From: Protonemura montana
Taxonomy: Eukaryota > Arthropoda > Insecta > Plecoptera > Nemouridae
DNA: 64,000 nt
Assembly: GCA_947568835.1 (NCBI GenBank)
Contig: OX387608.1
Location: forward strand, 6,176,001 to 6,240,000
Reading direction: 5' to 3'
The notes under the pieces: model-generated
What the model was told of the DNA's origin: nothing
Seen by the model: only the letters and a program-made list of their open reading frames with translations
The model's database searches: none
Translations under genes and position numbers: made by a program
In this document: one piece after another, positions 9,760 to 22,499 of the stretch
How positions within the stretch are numbered: the stretch's first letter is position 1
Layout: every line of letters begins with the position of its first letter

Positions 9760-11494
9760 AATTTCAGAGATTTTAGGACACGTGTCTACAAAATTGGAGG
9801 TACGCAATATTTTCAGATGGGGAAATTAATTAATTTGGCTAAGATAATTTACTCGTGCAACTAGGGGGAGGGGGGGGGATTCCTAAAATTACCCCAAATT
9901 TCATATCCGGACTCCGGTATCATAAACCTTTGCCGAAACAGGAAAACCAAAATAAATAATTCGTTGTTTTTGTGATCTTTCATGCGTATATTATTAAAAT
10001 CCCGCGTGTATATTTTTTGCTTTCTTCTTCATCGCTCCTGGATTTTTTGTTTTTGAATCCATTTGCAAATTAGTTTTTTTTTCACTGCTTTTATAGCGAA
10101 GTGGTAATAGCCTGAAGCCTCTTTTTGTTCCGTGAATTACACAAACAAGAAAATTCAAACAAACAACGCGACTGCCGGAAGCAAGGTTTTCGGCCAAGCG
10201 ACCCCCCCCCCCCCCCCAAGTTTCTATGTTGTATTGTGCCCCAAACTCTCAGTGACTGCGTGGTGGGATTGTAAAATGTGTTCGCACAACTTTTATTACC
10301 TTGAGTTGGCCAATGCTTTCTGTAATTATATGCAAAGTTTGTAACGAATTGTGTTTGTAAAACACGTGTGCGGTTTTGCACGGGCACGGCTTGCACGCAC
10401 CGAAACGCATCGATGGGGGGCGTCAAATTGGTGTCAGTGCAAGTCCAAGTTTCGGACATTTGGGCGATTTTTTTTTTGGCCATGGTTTTGTAGTCCCAGC
10501 TTTGGAAATGATTGCATGGATATTTTAATTTTTGAATAAATAAATCGATTATTTGACAATATTGATACATTTTTTGGGTATTCTGTGAATATGGTCGATT
10601 TTGTGATCGGTTATATTGTCATTATGTCGCTAAATGGTTTCGACAACTGGCCTTGTGGCACTGGGCTTAAGGGGTTAATGAATTTGATGGTGATTATGAG
10701 AAGTATAGGTTAAGAAGGGGAGCTTTAACTCCCCCCCAAACTTTAAATTTGTTCTTCTCAAAAACTCATTGAGCACCGATATTAAAATTTGTCGGCGCTG
10801 ATACCACCAATTGAGTGGGCCAAAAAGTTCAAAATTTACCTCAAAGTAAAAATAAAACGGAAATATGCCCATCATCAATCTTGATCGGGATTCAAAATTC
10901 GATTAAAAATATAACACAAACAGTGACATCACTGTAGAGACTCTGCAGTGACGTCACTCAAAGATTCCGGTGCAGACAGCGGCGCGTGTCACGCTCATCC
11001 CTCAACTAACGCATACATCACATTTCACGACGAGCACAGAGAGAGAGAAATGCCAAACACCAGTCCAATTATCATCAAGTCGCATGCCCGCCTATTTTGC
11101 ATAGTATGCACCTCATGAGTAAAACTACCAGTCGACTCAAAGCGTACACGTGTCCTTCTCGCAACGTGTGGAGCTCGCGTATAGTACATTTCATTTCATT
11201 ACACCGTTCTAGCGCGTGGCAATTTTTATGTGTCGCGTAGGTGCCGTAGCTTTATCACGTTTCTTAATTACGTCACGAGGTGGAAGAGCCCTCCCCCCCC
11301 CCCCCCTTTGCCCGCTCTGTTTTGCCTCTGGTGGTGCTAGCAACTGTGCTAGGGATGGAAGCGAATATTGCCAATGTCGTGAAAAGTGTAGGGGAAATCT
11401 TTATGAGCGCAGTGTAGAAAATCGTATAAAAAAACCGGTCATTTTGACGTGAATGCAATGCCAAAATGATACAATTATTTTGTTGTCAGGTTTT
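9760..11494. other. Gene-poor interval with poly(C) tracts
   Basis: Holds C16 at 10202-10217 and C14 at 11293-11306. A degenerate minus-strand fragment of the 5S SINE tail is possible at 10626-10672. A 159-codon minus frame (10091-10570) runs through the poly(C) as polyglycine and is not credible as a protein. A CpG-richer patch at 10940-11260 contains a CRE. Confidence 0.5.
10949..10956. promoter_or_regulatory. Consensus CRE palindrome
   Basis: TGACGTCA, within a CpG-richer patch that also holds an E-box-like ACACGTGT near 11147. No exon or start site is evident next to it. Confidence 0.3.
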
Positions 11495-11555
11495 TTATAA
11501 ATAAAGACGCAAGCGCCATCGGGTGGTAACCACCGTTACCAAATGTTGCTCAGTA
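11495..11555 (+). repeat. Short dispersed repeat with GCGCCATC core, copy 2
   Basis: Second copy of the repeat at 5256-5322. The reverse complement of 11513-11526, CCACCCGATGGCGC, matches the CTCF core at 13 of 14 positions. Confidence 0.5.
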
Positions 11556-11559
11556 GAAA

Positions 11560-14500
11560 GTTTAACATTAACGTTGGACCTCTATTAGCTAAAAATTGAC
11601 GGTTTTTTATGCCAAAAAGCGTCTAAAAGTTTTAGCAACTGAAAGAAACAACGAATGTTGCATAATAGTTGTTAAAAGATTACCAACGACATATCGTTCT
11701 TTGTTCTAGTCGAAGCTTGCCGATTGTCGTTACCAATTAAAGTCGGTTGGCTAATTACAGTTCACAATAGCGCGTACCTCCTGTCCGTATACACCTGCGT
11801 AGCGTACATGAAACATTATTAAATGAATTCATTTTTTTTTTTTTTTTTTTGTAAAACTCAGCGTTGCGTAAGACAGGTATATGCGAGTTTAAGAGTGCGT
11901 CGGAGCGTACAAATAACAAGGCAGTGACCTCTTCGCCATTTTCGATCGCCACATGTGTAAGTAGCGAAGTGACTGACAACGGTGAGATCTCGAACTGTTA
12001 GTTTTTGCATAGTTTAGGAGGAGGAATCGGTAATTCAATTTCTATTGCGACTGATGAATAATTTCTGCACATGCCAATCTGGTTTGATCATTTATTTGAC
12101 TCGACGGCTAATTCCGTGTTTTTTTCGAAACGACCTAGGGACGTCGGTGTCTTGCTATTGCGTCTTATGCTAATTAGAACACGGTTGTGTTAAGACGTGA
12201 TGGTCATGTGGTTGTCAGGGGATATTTCGTGTGTTGAATTTACAAGTTTCGTTTATTTGAGGACCGTCGACTTTTTTTTGTCTTCTATACACGTTAACTC
12301 TGTTGGTAGACTTATTATCTACAACTTTCCCTGTAAGGATGGATATGACTAAGGATATAACTAATTTCTTATTAGTTATATTAAATTCTTCATTTCTTAC
12401 TGGCATTAACATCTTAATTTAACTCCATATGAAGGCAATAATCGCCGTGGCATTTTTTTTTCAAATTTAACTGTCACGTGAAGCTTTTCCAGATCCTCTA
12501 GGCAGAGTGCAGGTTTGACTCCCATAAATTTGGGGTAAAGTTGATTTTTCCGAGGTAAAAACCCCTAAAAGCCTGGAAACATGGACTGTAAGCTCTTAGT
12601 TCCAGGGTTAGTTTAAATTTTTCTTGGGGGATACAGATTCTGGGAGTTAAAACATTGGCATGGTGATTTCTAATCACATGCAGTGAAATTCAGATGATTT
12701 TTTTTAAGTTAAAAAAATCTCATTTCAGTGTTACCATTTTTTGGTCAAACTGGTTCTAGCTAGGAGTTACAGAAATGGTAAAACCGGATCAAAGTGGTCT
12801 AAGTACAATAGTTCACAAAAGCGCATAACCAAAAAATGCATGTCTCTACTACCTCACTTGTCTTACTCCAGTCATTATGCTAATTATTATTCAAAAACAA
12901 CCTACGCCTACCTGTACTTTCCTTCCCATATTTCCCAGCAAAAAAAACTTTCCGACAAAGGTCAATGCTACCTAGCGGCAAGGTAACTGTGGACAGACAC
13001 AATATAAACCGTGCCTTCCTTGTGATAAAGATAAAATGTGCCCCTCAGCGAGATTGGAGACTTGCAGATAGCGCGCCATTTGACTTCGTCGGCAATTTTT
13101 GCAGACATTTACTTTAAAGATAGCGAGTTTACAAGGTGGGGTGAATGGTATTACCTTACGTTCACTACGAAGCACGTGGTATAGTAATTTCAGTACTTGA
13201 ACCCAGGTATTTATAGTCGAGCACAGCAATTTTGCAAACTTTAACTAGTCAAGGTTTATTTTTCTTGTAGTCTAGTAACCAGAAATATATGCATTTGAAA
13301 AAATGGCGGGAAAACAACAGAACTTTTAAAACAACAAGCTTTGCAGGAATAAAAAAATGTAAAAAGTTTTAGGAAATGGATTAAGAAGGGGATGTGATTG
13401 GAAGAAGAAGAGAAAGGAATACGCAGACACTGTCAATGATTGTATAAATCTGTTTCAAATAAATATATATCTTTGGTAATTTTAAAACGTTCACTGATCA
13501 ATCAAATCTTGTTGTCATGGCCATCACAATCGGATCCAATTTGATTGGTAAAATATGTACAAGGTCATGCCATGAGATGCAAAATGGTCGTCTATTTGCT
13601 TTGATGGTTCTTATCCTGGGAATACTATACCTATGTGTTTTAGTTTAATTCAAGAGGACATTGACTTTGTTATTATTAATTTAACGCGTAATAGCGTATA
13701 GGTAGCTACAAGTTTTCGATTAAAGCAGTGTCAGTGGTTACAATCGATCAAGACATGTGAAAACAAATTGCAATGCTCGTTGAAATACTCGTTTCGCAAT
13801 CTCAACTTGCCTTGTAGCCATCAAACTAATTGATTGCTAATTTTTGAGCTCCACTTTTTAAATCTGTGTGCGTAGTTAGAGTTTCTTCAACCTGTTTTCT
13901 GTTGTCGCCTTTTTTTTTACGTCTTTCTCAACGTCCAAATATTAATTATTTGGATGTCTCTTGCTACTTTTTTAAACGTAACGTCTTAGGATAGAAGCTA
14001 TGTATTTAAGTGTAATTTCCTTGAAGTTCAAGGCCGTTCACAGTTGATTGATTCCGATGTCTTTGTTTGGTTTGGTCCCCAACTCCCAAGTGGAGTACGA
14101 TCTTGCATCGTTACATTCCACGCAGTGATCTTTTGTTGTGTTTTCTATATTTCACCTTGATGTTCTGCGTTCAATCTGTAATTTCCTTCGTTGGTCTAAT
14201 GATCTCGAGGTAACAAGGCCGCATTGGTGATAATTTGAAAATAATTTTTCAATTTGACTTGGGTAGTACCGAAAAGTCACTCGTTTCTTTTTGGTAATCG
14301 GGATCTTAAATTCATAATGCGACGATTGATACAGGTTTTTAAAAAATTCCTATAAATGTCTACGAACTAGCCGCGTTGTAGATGGAGAAGAATGTGATCC
14401 GTTTTTGTGTTTTGTTTACAATTTTTTCTGTTTTTTGTAACTGGTTGAATAAGCCTTTTTCATAGTACGAAGTTGCGATCTTATTTTGGAAAATATTGAT

Positions 14501-14638
14501 AAGACACCAGTAATACAAACGCTCAAGAATTTTTTTATAATTTCCCAATTTTATAAGAGATAAAGTGTAACATTTTTATAAAACAGTCACTTTCTTTGCC
14601 AACTTCGAAAAGAAAAAAATACTACCAACCATATCATC
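11560..14638. other. AT-rich interval, mostly featureless
   Basis: An 18-base-or-longer T run lies near 11832. A minus-strand 85-codon frame at 12972-13229 is only mildly protein-like. A repeat relic at 12655-12765 is listed separately. No convincing exon was found. Confidence 0.45.
12655..12765 (+). repeat. Relic of the ATCACATGCAG family
   Basis: AATCACATGCAGTGAAATTC is followed by CAGATGATTTT, as in the copies at 31328 and 56228. A GGTAAAACC end similar to the 56352-56365 terminus lies at about 12777-12785. Confidence 0.5.
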
Positions 14639-14833
14639 GATGGTTTATTCAACGTATTGGAGATGGTGAGATCGCCTGACAGAGCTTCTCAATTCTGCTA
14701 TCTTATGTTACCACGGGTAAATCATGGCCTATGAGGTTCAATGGTAGATTCAACGTTTGGTAGCCATGAAGAAGCTAAGATCGCCTGCCATCTTTAATGA
14801 CACCTTAAGTCTACTTTCTTATGTTACCGTGGC
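14639..14833. repeat. Imperfect ~100-bp tandem duplication
   Basis: Two diverged units begin ATGGTTTATTCAACGT (14639) and ATGGTAGATTCAACGT (about 14741). They share AGATCGCCTG in the middle and end CTTATGTTACCACGG and CTTATGTTACCGTGG. No coding content was seen. Confidence 0.6.
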
Positions 14834-16331
14834 CATATTATTAACACTCTTCTGTCTTCTAAAGACTGCCACAATCTTCGTCTGGTCCATATAGCATCTG
14901 AAACAAAGTGGCGTTTTAACCCTTGACCCTTGGACACTCACCATAGAGACGGAACACACACAAACGCACGTGGTGCGTTAGCACTTAACTAGCAGAAATT
15001 CAAGATATCACGTTCCCACCACCATACAAGCACTCACACGTAACGAAAACATCTTTGTTCTCTTTCATTAAAAGAAGTTTCATCAGTTTCGCAACAACTG
15101 ATTAAAATCGAATAGCAAAACATATATGTTGATTTGAAGCAATTAAATTCTTGGATTCGTTTGATGCATGGGATTTTGAATGATTATGAATGAAAATGTG
15201 TACCTAGTCTCGATGAGAAAATGGTATGCTCTTGGACTACATCCGAAAATTGTTTGTGAATTTACAACTCCGTGGATATTCTCACAGACCATTTAGATAG
15301 TGCTATAGTCAGTACTTTATCACGTGCGAATCACGATCATTGTTGTTTACGATTAGTATATTAACATACTTAATGTTTTCGATGTGGCTTTTCCGTCCTA
15401 TAGCAAAGAGGTGCTCGTGAGAATTCTGCTAGGCTTATTGCTTGCAAATCGACGTGCATTGTATTGGTTAGTTCTTTTCATATAGACATTGCATTCCTCA
15501 GGTATGTAAAAATAGTTTTCGGTGAAAACGGTGAATTGCTTATTTTGCTATCTTATGATGGGATTTGATTATCCCTCGGTGATAAAAGTGGGACGAGCGG
15601 CGAGAAGTTTTTAATTTTGAATAGGTGTTCCTGCTTAGCGGCTGCTCTGAGCTCAGGATATCTTCAGGAAATATTTCGAAATTAAGACGTCCCCTGCGTT
15701 TTTTCCAGCAAAATCAATATTTTTGAACCTATTTTAATTTACAAACTATTCAGAATTACCGTACGTTTTCCAACGCTACATGCAGTAAAATACTGTTTGT
15801 TTTTTTCCTTATTTAAATTTTCGTCACAATGTTTAGTGAGTTTTTTAAAGACTTCCAATTTTTTGTTTTTTGTATTTCTTCAAAACTACTGTCCTATTTT
15901 GAAGTTTGTTGCTCTGAATTGTACTGGTCGCTTTACGGCGCCATGTCTTCACTTTTAATTAATTTACCAGTAAAAAAAAATCTAAGCTCACCCTCAAGAC
16001 AACTGAAATTTCGTTCACGATGCCCAAAATTTAAAAATGTTCGGCAAAACATCTGTAATGTGCTGTTGTTAGAACGCCGTTTGCTTCCAAATTTACGAGG
16101 ATATCTGATTAAGATCGCTTGATTCGTTATGATAATCACATTTGTCGAAGAATTTGTTGGATTTGTAATTCAGACCAGCAAATGAAGTCACGTCTTCTTT
16201 CATTTCGATAACGCAAGTCTCCGAAAAATCACAATTTGTCCAAATAATTGTTCAAAATTGTTCAATAATTGTTCATAACTGTTTGTCCAAATTTTCGAAA
16301 TTGTTTCGAAATCTAGGTGCGGCATACTTAC

Positions 16332-16377
16332 CTGTTTTTGTACCTCCTATCTCACGTGCCTCTTGTAAATTGTCCGT
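16332..16377 (-). CDS. Internal 46-bp coding exon, unidentified gene
   Basis: The minus strand reads ATTCCTAG at the acceptor and AACAG|GTAAGTATG at the donor, close to the ideal animal consensus. Between them, 46 bp are open in only one frame: 15 codons plus one base (phase 0 in, phase 1 out), encoding TDNLQEAREIGGTKT. A stop sits directly at the acceptor in that frame, as expected at a true intron border. No neighbouring exon could be assigned. The intervening DNA on both sides is intron-like. Confidence 0.45.
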
Positions 16378-16699
16378 CTAGGAATGCCAGGAATGTGCTA
16401 CATATTTGAAAAACTGGAAACATTTCATCGATATCGACTCATGCTTTTACCGTTATAGAATGCTAAACAAACGACCGGCGATTTCAGCGCGTGCATGGTA
16501 CCCACTCGTTTGGCCTGAATTTACAAATCGGAAATAACAATTGGCAGTTTAATGAGTAATTACTGTAAGTACAGTGTCAGTGCGAAAAGTACTTTTGTCA
16601 GTTCAATCAATTTTAATGCAGTGCACAAATATCAAAATAACATATCAAATAGCTTGTAATCAAGTTTAATCAATGGAATAATTGATTTGTGAAGTTTAT

Positions 16700-16978
16700 C
16701 GACGCACTTTTTTGACAACGGACTCTGGCGCATTGGTCTCATAGCGTCGGGGAATAAATGAGTGATTATGAGAATAGTAATGAACCTAACCTAGCCTAAA
16801 AGGAAGGTAGAAAAACTCGAATTACAGGATTCATCCACAAATTCACCTTCATCCCTTTACCTCACTTCAAAATAGGGTCATCTACATGATGGTCACCCAT
16901 TCAATACCTGAATCAGAGCATTGTGGCTGAACTTCCGTGATCTGACGAGAACCGGTGTTTCCAATTCGCCAAAGAGTT
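16700..16978 (-). repeat. 5S rRNA-derived SINE, copy B (internally deleted)
   Basis: Reading the minus strand, the 5S-like head (GAAACACCGGTTCTCGTCAG, then GAATGGGTGACC) is followed by a shortened body and the tail with GTCAAAA and a degenerate GCGTCG motif. Most of the central body is missing. It is heavily diverged and looks old. Confidence 0.8.
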
Positions 16979-17868
16979 AGTTACGAATCAAATAGGGTTA
17001 TTTGTGACAAGAAAGCTGTGAGGTCGGCCATTTTAATCATAATTACTACTGCTGGGATTCCCTGCGTTTTCCCGGTTTTGGCATGGCGTTTCAATGCTTC
17101 TTTCCTCCTAATCGCCAAATAGTATTATTGGTTTTCCTCATTTGCTTACCCTAGATGTATAAACTGAAGTAGATGGATTATTTACTGACGCGTTTTCCTT
17201 AACATGTTCAAGACCTTTATCCCGCTTATAATCCTTTTGCACTGCAGCATGTTTTTCCTTATATTCTTATCTCTTTGGGATTCCTCAGATGCTAATCCAT
17301 GCAAAAGCCAGGCTAAGCCGTAAATACATTTGACATTATCGCAAAACCATCCGCTGCGAATTCAGTTTCAGCTAATTAGAGAAACATTGGAATAATATTT
17401 TTGATTGATTATACTGATGTTTTTGCCACGCTTGCTCTAGAGCGCGATAAATATTTGCCAGGCATCGCGCGGCCGACATGGAATCAACATTTTCTTGCTG
17501 AAAAAAACAATTGTGATTCGGGCTCAGGTTCGGTCATAACATGTTTACAAGTCAACAAAAATTTGGCATCGTTATCTCTTCTAAAATCCACGTGGCAACG
17601 AGAAAAACATATTTTCGCCTTACGTTAATTCTCGCAGATGACTGTGGAAGAGGGAGGGGGGGGGGGGGGTATTTACGGCGCCACACTCGTCATTGTTTTT
17701 TCGTTTTTTTTTGTGATAGATTTTTTTGAAAATCTGGAGTGCTTAGACGTGAAATGTCTGTTATGAACCGTGACATTTTTATTTTCTTATTGACGGAAAA
17801 TAAGATGTGACGCATTGTAGTAAAGTCAACAATCCGTCGAGGACACTCCGTTTTTAGCGAGAGACCAC

Positions 17869-18296
17869 ACATTTTCCGGCAGAGGCTTCACCGGTCGTTT
17901 TCAGGTGAATTTCGGCCCGTTCGGGCCAACTGTCATTTTTAATAACACTGTAAATCATCTCCGCTGAAATCCGCCATTTTTATTTTGCTCTAAAGCTTTT
18001 ATCGTAGAGATTTTTTATATATATTTTTTGTAGCAATTATAGGAATCTTGTGAATTATTTTGCAAATATTGATAGCAATGCTAGGAGACAGTCCTTGTGC
18101 TGGTATCTTCTCTCACGGGCTAGACTGTAGCAATGCTGGGGACAATCCTTGTGCTGGTATCTTCTCGCACAGGCTAGACTGTAGCAATGCAGTGGACAGT
18201 CCTTGTGCTGGTATCTTCTCTCACGGGCTATTGACTGTAGCAATGCAGGGGACAGTCCTTGTGCTGGTATTTATACTCGCAAGCGCAATTTTGTAA
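17869..18296 (+). repeat. 55-bp-tail family, copy 1 (four tail units)
   Basis: The 5' module begins ATTTTCCGGCAGAGGC, followed by CACCGGTCGTTTTCAGG and GGGCCAACTGTCATTTTT. The 3' tail has four tandem units with TAGCAATG at 18073, 18128, 18182 and 18238, spaced 54-56 bp. Each carries GTCCTTGTGCTGGTATCTTC. The unit gives short open frames on both strands that are not genes. Confidence 0.85.
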
Positions 18297-18905
18297 AGTC
18301 ATCCTAATTTGGACTCACATTTTTTTTATAGATTCGACTGATTTAGATTTGGTGTTGAAACTTTCGTTTTTAAATCACTACTACAAATTACTGGATTTCT
18401 ATTCCAAATATGATTCGTATTTCACAACTTGACACAGCTGAAGTCGCCCACAGCACAACGCAGTAAACCGTCGCCCAGTGTTCCCACGCTGATGCCGATG
18501 AATCACTTCACAATTCCTAGCACCGAGACAAAAGTGAATCAAACCCATGACCGCTTATGCCGACCGAAAAAAAAACACCCAGACAATTAACGAGACGTTT
18601 GCTTAACGAAGTGTTAGTACATCACACATGGGTGCTAAACACCGTTCAAAAACACCGTGTCACATCCTTCTTGCTACTCGCGTGGTGCCGGGTATTGTCA
18701 TGAGATCATGAGATAGAAAAATCACATTCTTCTCTCATATGTAGTCACAACTTAGAAGAAGTGACACAAACATTGTATCAAGGTGTCGCTAGTTGCGCAA
18801 ATTTTGTTCCCTCCTGTAAGAATGTCCCATTGTTTGCCCCTAGTACTTAAAAGGTGTCACAAACATAGTGTCATGAGTTGTTCATATTTTTCCTACCGTT
18901 TTGAT

Positions 18906-19228
18906 ACCGAACGTTTGAAGTGCTGGAAACACCGGTTCTCATGAGATCAACGAAGTTACGTTACACTGTGCTGAGTCAGGTTTTGGATGGGTGACCATCA
19001 TGGTGACCATCATACACATGGCCAGTTCTGTTTGGGAGAGAGGCGGAAGGGATGAAAGTTAGTACAGCAACTTCATTCGCCTTGCTTATCAACCTCTCGA
19101 CAGCATGGATTTGTGGAGGAATCCTATACTGTCCGAGTTGTACCATTCTTCGGAGGAGACGTTAAGCCGGTGGTCCAATTGGTGCTATTCGACAGGAGTA
19201 GACGACGTGCCGTGTCTCATTCTTTCTA
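18906..19228 (+). repeat. 5S rRNA-derived SINE, copy C (3'-truncated)
   Basis: Full head from ACCGAACG, a 5S segment AACACCGGTTCTCATGAGAT, and the body to about the ACGTGCC motif. The tail is missing. It carries a 12-bp tandem duplication (GGTGACCATCAT twice) inside the 5S-like box C region. It lies just beyond the 3' end of the lysine-rich gene model. Confidence 0.9.
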
Positions 19229-19379
19229 ATAACTTTTTCTTGTTTCTAGTTTTATTTTCTAGTTTGCTTTCAGCATCTGTTTATTTTTATATTCTATGCA
19301 TATGGTTGTCGAAATTAAAAACTCCTGGAATGCTAGAAACTTCCTAAAAACCAAATTTTTGGATTGTGACGCGGGTAAA

Positions 19380-19385
19380 TTTATT
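19380..19385 (-). terminator. AATAAA polyadenylation signal candidate
   Basis: AATAAA on the minus strand, about 130 bp downstream of the TGA at 19517-19519 and before the SINE at 18906-19228. Its position fits the lysine-rich gene, but AATAAA is common in such AT-rich DNA. Confidence 0.35.
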
Positions 19386-19516
19386 ATCAAACTGATATTC
19401 AGAAAAACTCGTGATATTTCTGTTGCAAAAAAAGATTGTGCGCAAAATATACAACACCAAATATAAAATAAAAAACCGCATTTTTTTTGACTTTCTTGTT
19501 TCGAAGACTGTCTCCT

Positions 19517-20565
19517 TCAAGAGGATTGTTGTACCACATCATTGCTGATCGTTGCAGCTTCCAGGCTTTTCTTGCGTCTCTTTTCCTTCTTCTTCTTACT
19601 TTTTCTTTTCTTATACGCCAACCTCCTCATCTTCCTCATTTTCTTAGTCTTGCTTTTTTTCGTCGACTTCCTGTGGACCCAGATCTGCAACGCTTTCTTG
19701 AAGCGATCGTCTAAAATATGGAGGCAAAAATCTGTCAACTTAAATCATACATTTTCAATTCGTCTTTCTTAATTTGCCTAAAATGCGAAACGTTTTCTGA
19801 AATTGCCAATTGACTTCAGTTTTGAGAGCAGTCAATGAACCAAGGCTTACCAAAATAATATAGTTTGAAACTCGTCGTTATTAAAATTGAATTAAATTGT
19901 CAATTTACTCTTCAGGTATAGCTTCGAATCCTCCTAATGCATATATGCATTACACGTGGTCAGAGATTAAGCCCCTAAAAATAATTCCAATCTTGCAAAT
20001 AAAGTGTGTGAAGGAATTGAGTGTCTTTCTTTGCCAAAAGTACAAATATTAATTTTTAAAAAACCGTAGATGGGGTGTCAAACTATAGGTACATGAAGAT
20101 TTGATGTCAAGAAAATGCTAAAATCACTAGTTTCAATTTTTTTAGGTGCATCCAATGCACTTTTGCATGTCTCAAAAATAAGTTTTTAATCTCTGTTTAT
20201 AAATATTACCTACCTACGTGACGATTGCTGAAAAGACTCCCTATTTATTTGGTCGATTAACAGAATTCAAACTTGAATATGCGATTTCAGTGATATACAT
20301 TTAAGTAAGATGATCACCCAATCAGGAAGATCGGTGATGCTCTTTATCCATAACCGAAATAGTAATGCTGAAGGGTAAAATTGGTTTATATTTATGTGTG
20401 GCTTAGTACCCAAAACTTAGAAGTACCACCTAAGAGAAGAGAATGCCATTCTTCTCTCTAAGGTACCACTGTGGACTTACCAACGACAGTGGCACCTTGG
20501 CAGCTTGTTTGCCACTCGGCGAAGGAAGTGTTACCAGCGTTCGGTACGGTCTTGATGTTACCCAT
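19517..20565 (-). CDS. Two-exon gene for a lysine-rich ~92-residue protein
   Basis: Exon 1 is 20481-20565 (minus): ATG at 20563-20565 in context AAAAAAATGG, 28 codons plus one base, then donor GTTG|GTAAGT. A 770-bp intron follows. Exon 2 is 19517-19710, entered at acceptor CCTCCATATTTTAG. Both sides are phase 1, so the junction forms an Asp codon and the frame runs to TGA. The N-terminal part is neutral (GNTSFAEWQTSCQG). The C-terminal half is strongly basic with runs such as KKSKTKKMRKMRR and KSKKKKEKRRKKS, suggesting nuclear or RNA/DNA association by inference only. The frame is open nine codons above the ATG to a TAG that is also an acceptor, so an upstream exon is possible. Family not recognised. 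Confidence 0.5.
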
Positions 20566-20680
20566 TTTTTTAAAAGTGACCAAAATCAGCACCTATATCT
20601 TGTCATGGAAACGGCGACAATGGTGTCAAAATTCTTGTTTTAGTTGTCCATTGCTAGGCATAGATTAAATTGAATGAGGA

Positions 20681-20750
20681 TAAAGCCATTAGACCAGTGC
20701 CGCAGGGCCCGTTGTCAAAACAATGCGTCGTTAAACTCCTCAAATAAATC
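20681..20750 (+). repeat. 5S-SINE tail fragment, copy D, with target duplication
   Basis: Only the 3' ~70 bp are present (GCCATTAGACCAGTGCCGCA, then GCGTCGTTAAAC). It is flanked by AATGAGGA at 20673-20680 and 20751-20758. A 5'-truncated insert with a short duplication is typical of LINE-driven retrotransposition. Confidence 0.75.
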
Positions 20751-20759
20751 AATGAGGAC

Positions 20760-22470
20760 AGATCTAAATACCGTCGAGTACAAAAATCCACCAACTCTAC
20801 TTTGAATGTTAAAATATTGTAATTGTTTACTTTCAACTTGAATCTAAATTTTAACTGTTTTTTTTTTTACCTTTTGACAAATTTCAACGTCTTAAAAAGT
20901 TTTTTTTTTTTACAAACGGTAGAAAGAAATTTATAAATATAAATAAAAACATACATAAACAGTGTAATTTCGGTCTGTATCGACATTGAGCAAGGCAGCT
21001 TTTCCGTACATGTGTCCCAATCCCAACTCGTTACAAGACCTTGTCAAAATTGTACCCAAAAACCACCTGAACCGTCTGAATTTGCTATATCCAAATATGA
21101 CCCAAGTAATTTCGCTCCAAAAAAAAAAAAAACTAAATTACAAGTTACTAAATATAAGCGAAACTACGTCGAAGAAGCAATTGTACCTAGACACTGTAAT
21201 TAGTGTGTGCTTGCGGCCGGCATGCTTGTCTACGTCGCAGTTGCGTGGTGGCCGGTCATTGAGATAGCGGCGAGTGACCCTGGCCCTGGCAATGAAGTCA
21301 AATCAGTGTTGGGCAGGCGCCTTGAAGGTTTGAGAAGCACGTTTTATGTTCAAGATTATGTGCACGTTTGCCACAATCGTCTAATAGCATCGCTACGTTT
21401 GCTTATTTATTTGTATTTATTTATTCTTTTAATTTTTCACAAATCATACAGATCAAAAATAGAAAACAAATCTTAGAAGATTTGAATAAATAGGCATTTT
21501 CTCTGTCAAGCACTATTGCTTTTAAGATAGATATGAAACTTGTGATATAGAATTAGTTTCAAATGGAAATCTAGGCTTTCTTGGCGGTTTACTAGGAAAA
21601 AACAGAGGATGTGGTGTAGTTGAAATTTACAACACCGTCCCCGTTCCAAATTTGAGAATCGTCGCAGACATTAGCTATTCGTGTAATAAATAAGTATACT
21701 GCAGTTCAAGGAATGTAGGTAACAAGGATACTACTTTTGTGATTTCATCAACGTGAAGTTTAGCATAATGCACGAAAATCGGCGCATTTTCTTTGATCCT
21801 ATCTTTGTTCCAAATCTGGATCACGTTGATAAGAAAAACAACGTGGTTGTCAGATGTAACTTTAATTAATTGGTATCTTGTCGTTCAAGAAACGATCAAT
21901 GTCAAATTAAATGGCTTTAAAAGCTACCATATGAGGTCCGTCCTGTCCCTACTAAATTAGCACTTATCTGACACGGTATTTTATTTCGTGATATTTTTTT
22001 CTTGGACCCTTTGCAGATCATAACAGAAAATTATCTCGATGATGAGTTCTTGCGTTTGAGAATACAATCAAAAAATGATAAAAATTGATTTCCCGACCAA
22101 ATTTGAGAATTATTGCTCCAATAGCTTTCAAGATAATAATTATAATATCGTTTATTGTCATAAAAACCAATACATACAAAATATACTCGTGTACAGACAT
22201 ACATTTTAAAATGATTAAAACTGCATATGATCAAATTTCGTAATCCTAATAACACTTGTTTTCACAGCCTGGCTTTATAATACACAACTAAAATACTTAA
22301 TTTAAACAGTCATTACATTAATTTACATTACAGTATATGTCGATTAATATCATTTTTATAGATTAAGATTATAAATAAGATTTAATTTAAAGTTTCGGGG
22401 CTGGGTGACCCGCTCCCCCTCCCAACTATGCAATTTTCTAGCTAAGAAAAAGTCCACTGAATTTTTCCTA
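20760..22470. other. AT-rich interval with no recognised feature
   Basis: Short open frames at 20986-21476 and 22018-22255 lack splice borders or known motifs. A GC-richer patch at 21190-21340 has no clear reading frame. Confidence 0.45.
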
Positions 22471-22499
22471 GCATAAAAACACACTGGCTTCGCCTCCAA

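Noticed and set aside
10091-10570. 159-codon minus-strand gene
   Set aside because: It runs through a C16 tract as polyglycine, has no splice or start support, and overlaps plus-strand frames of similar quality.
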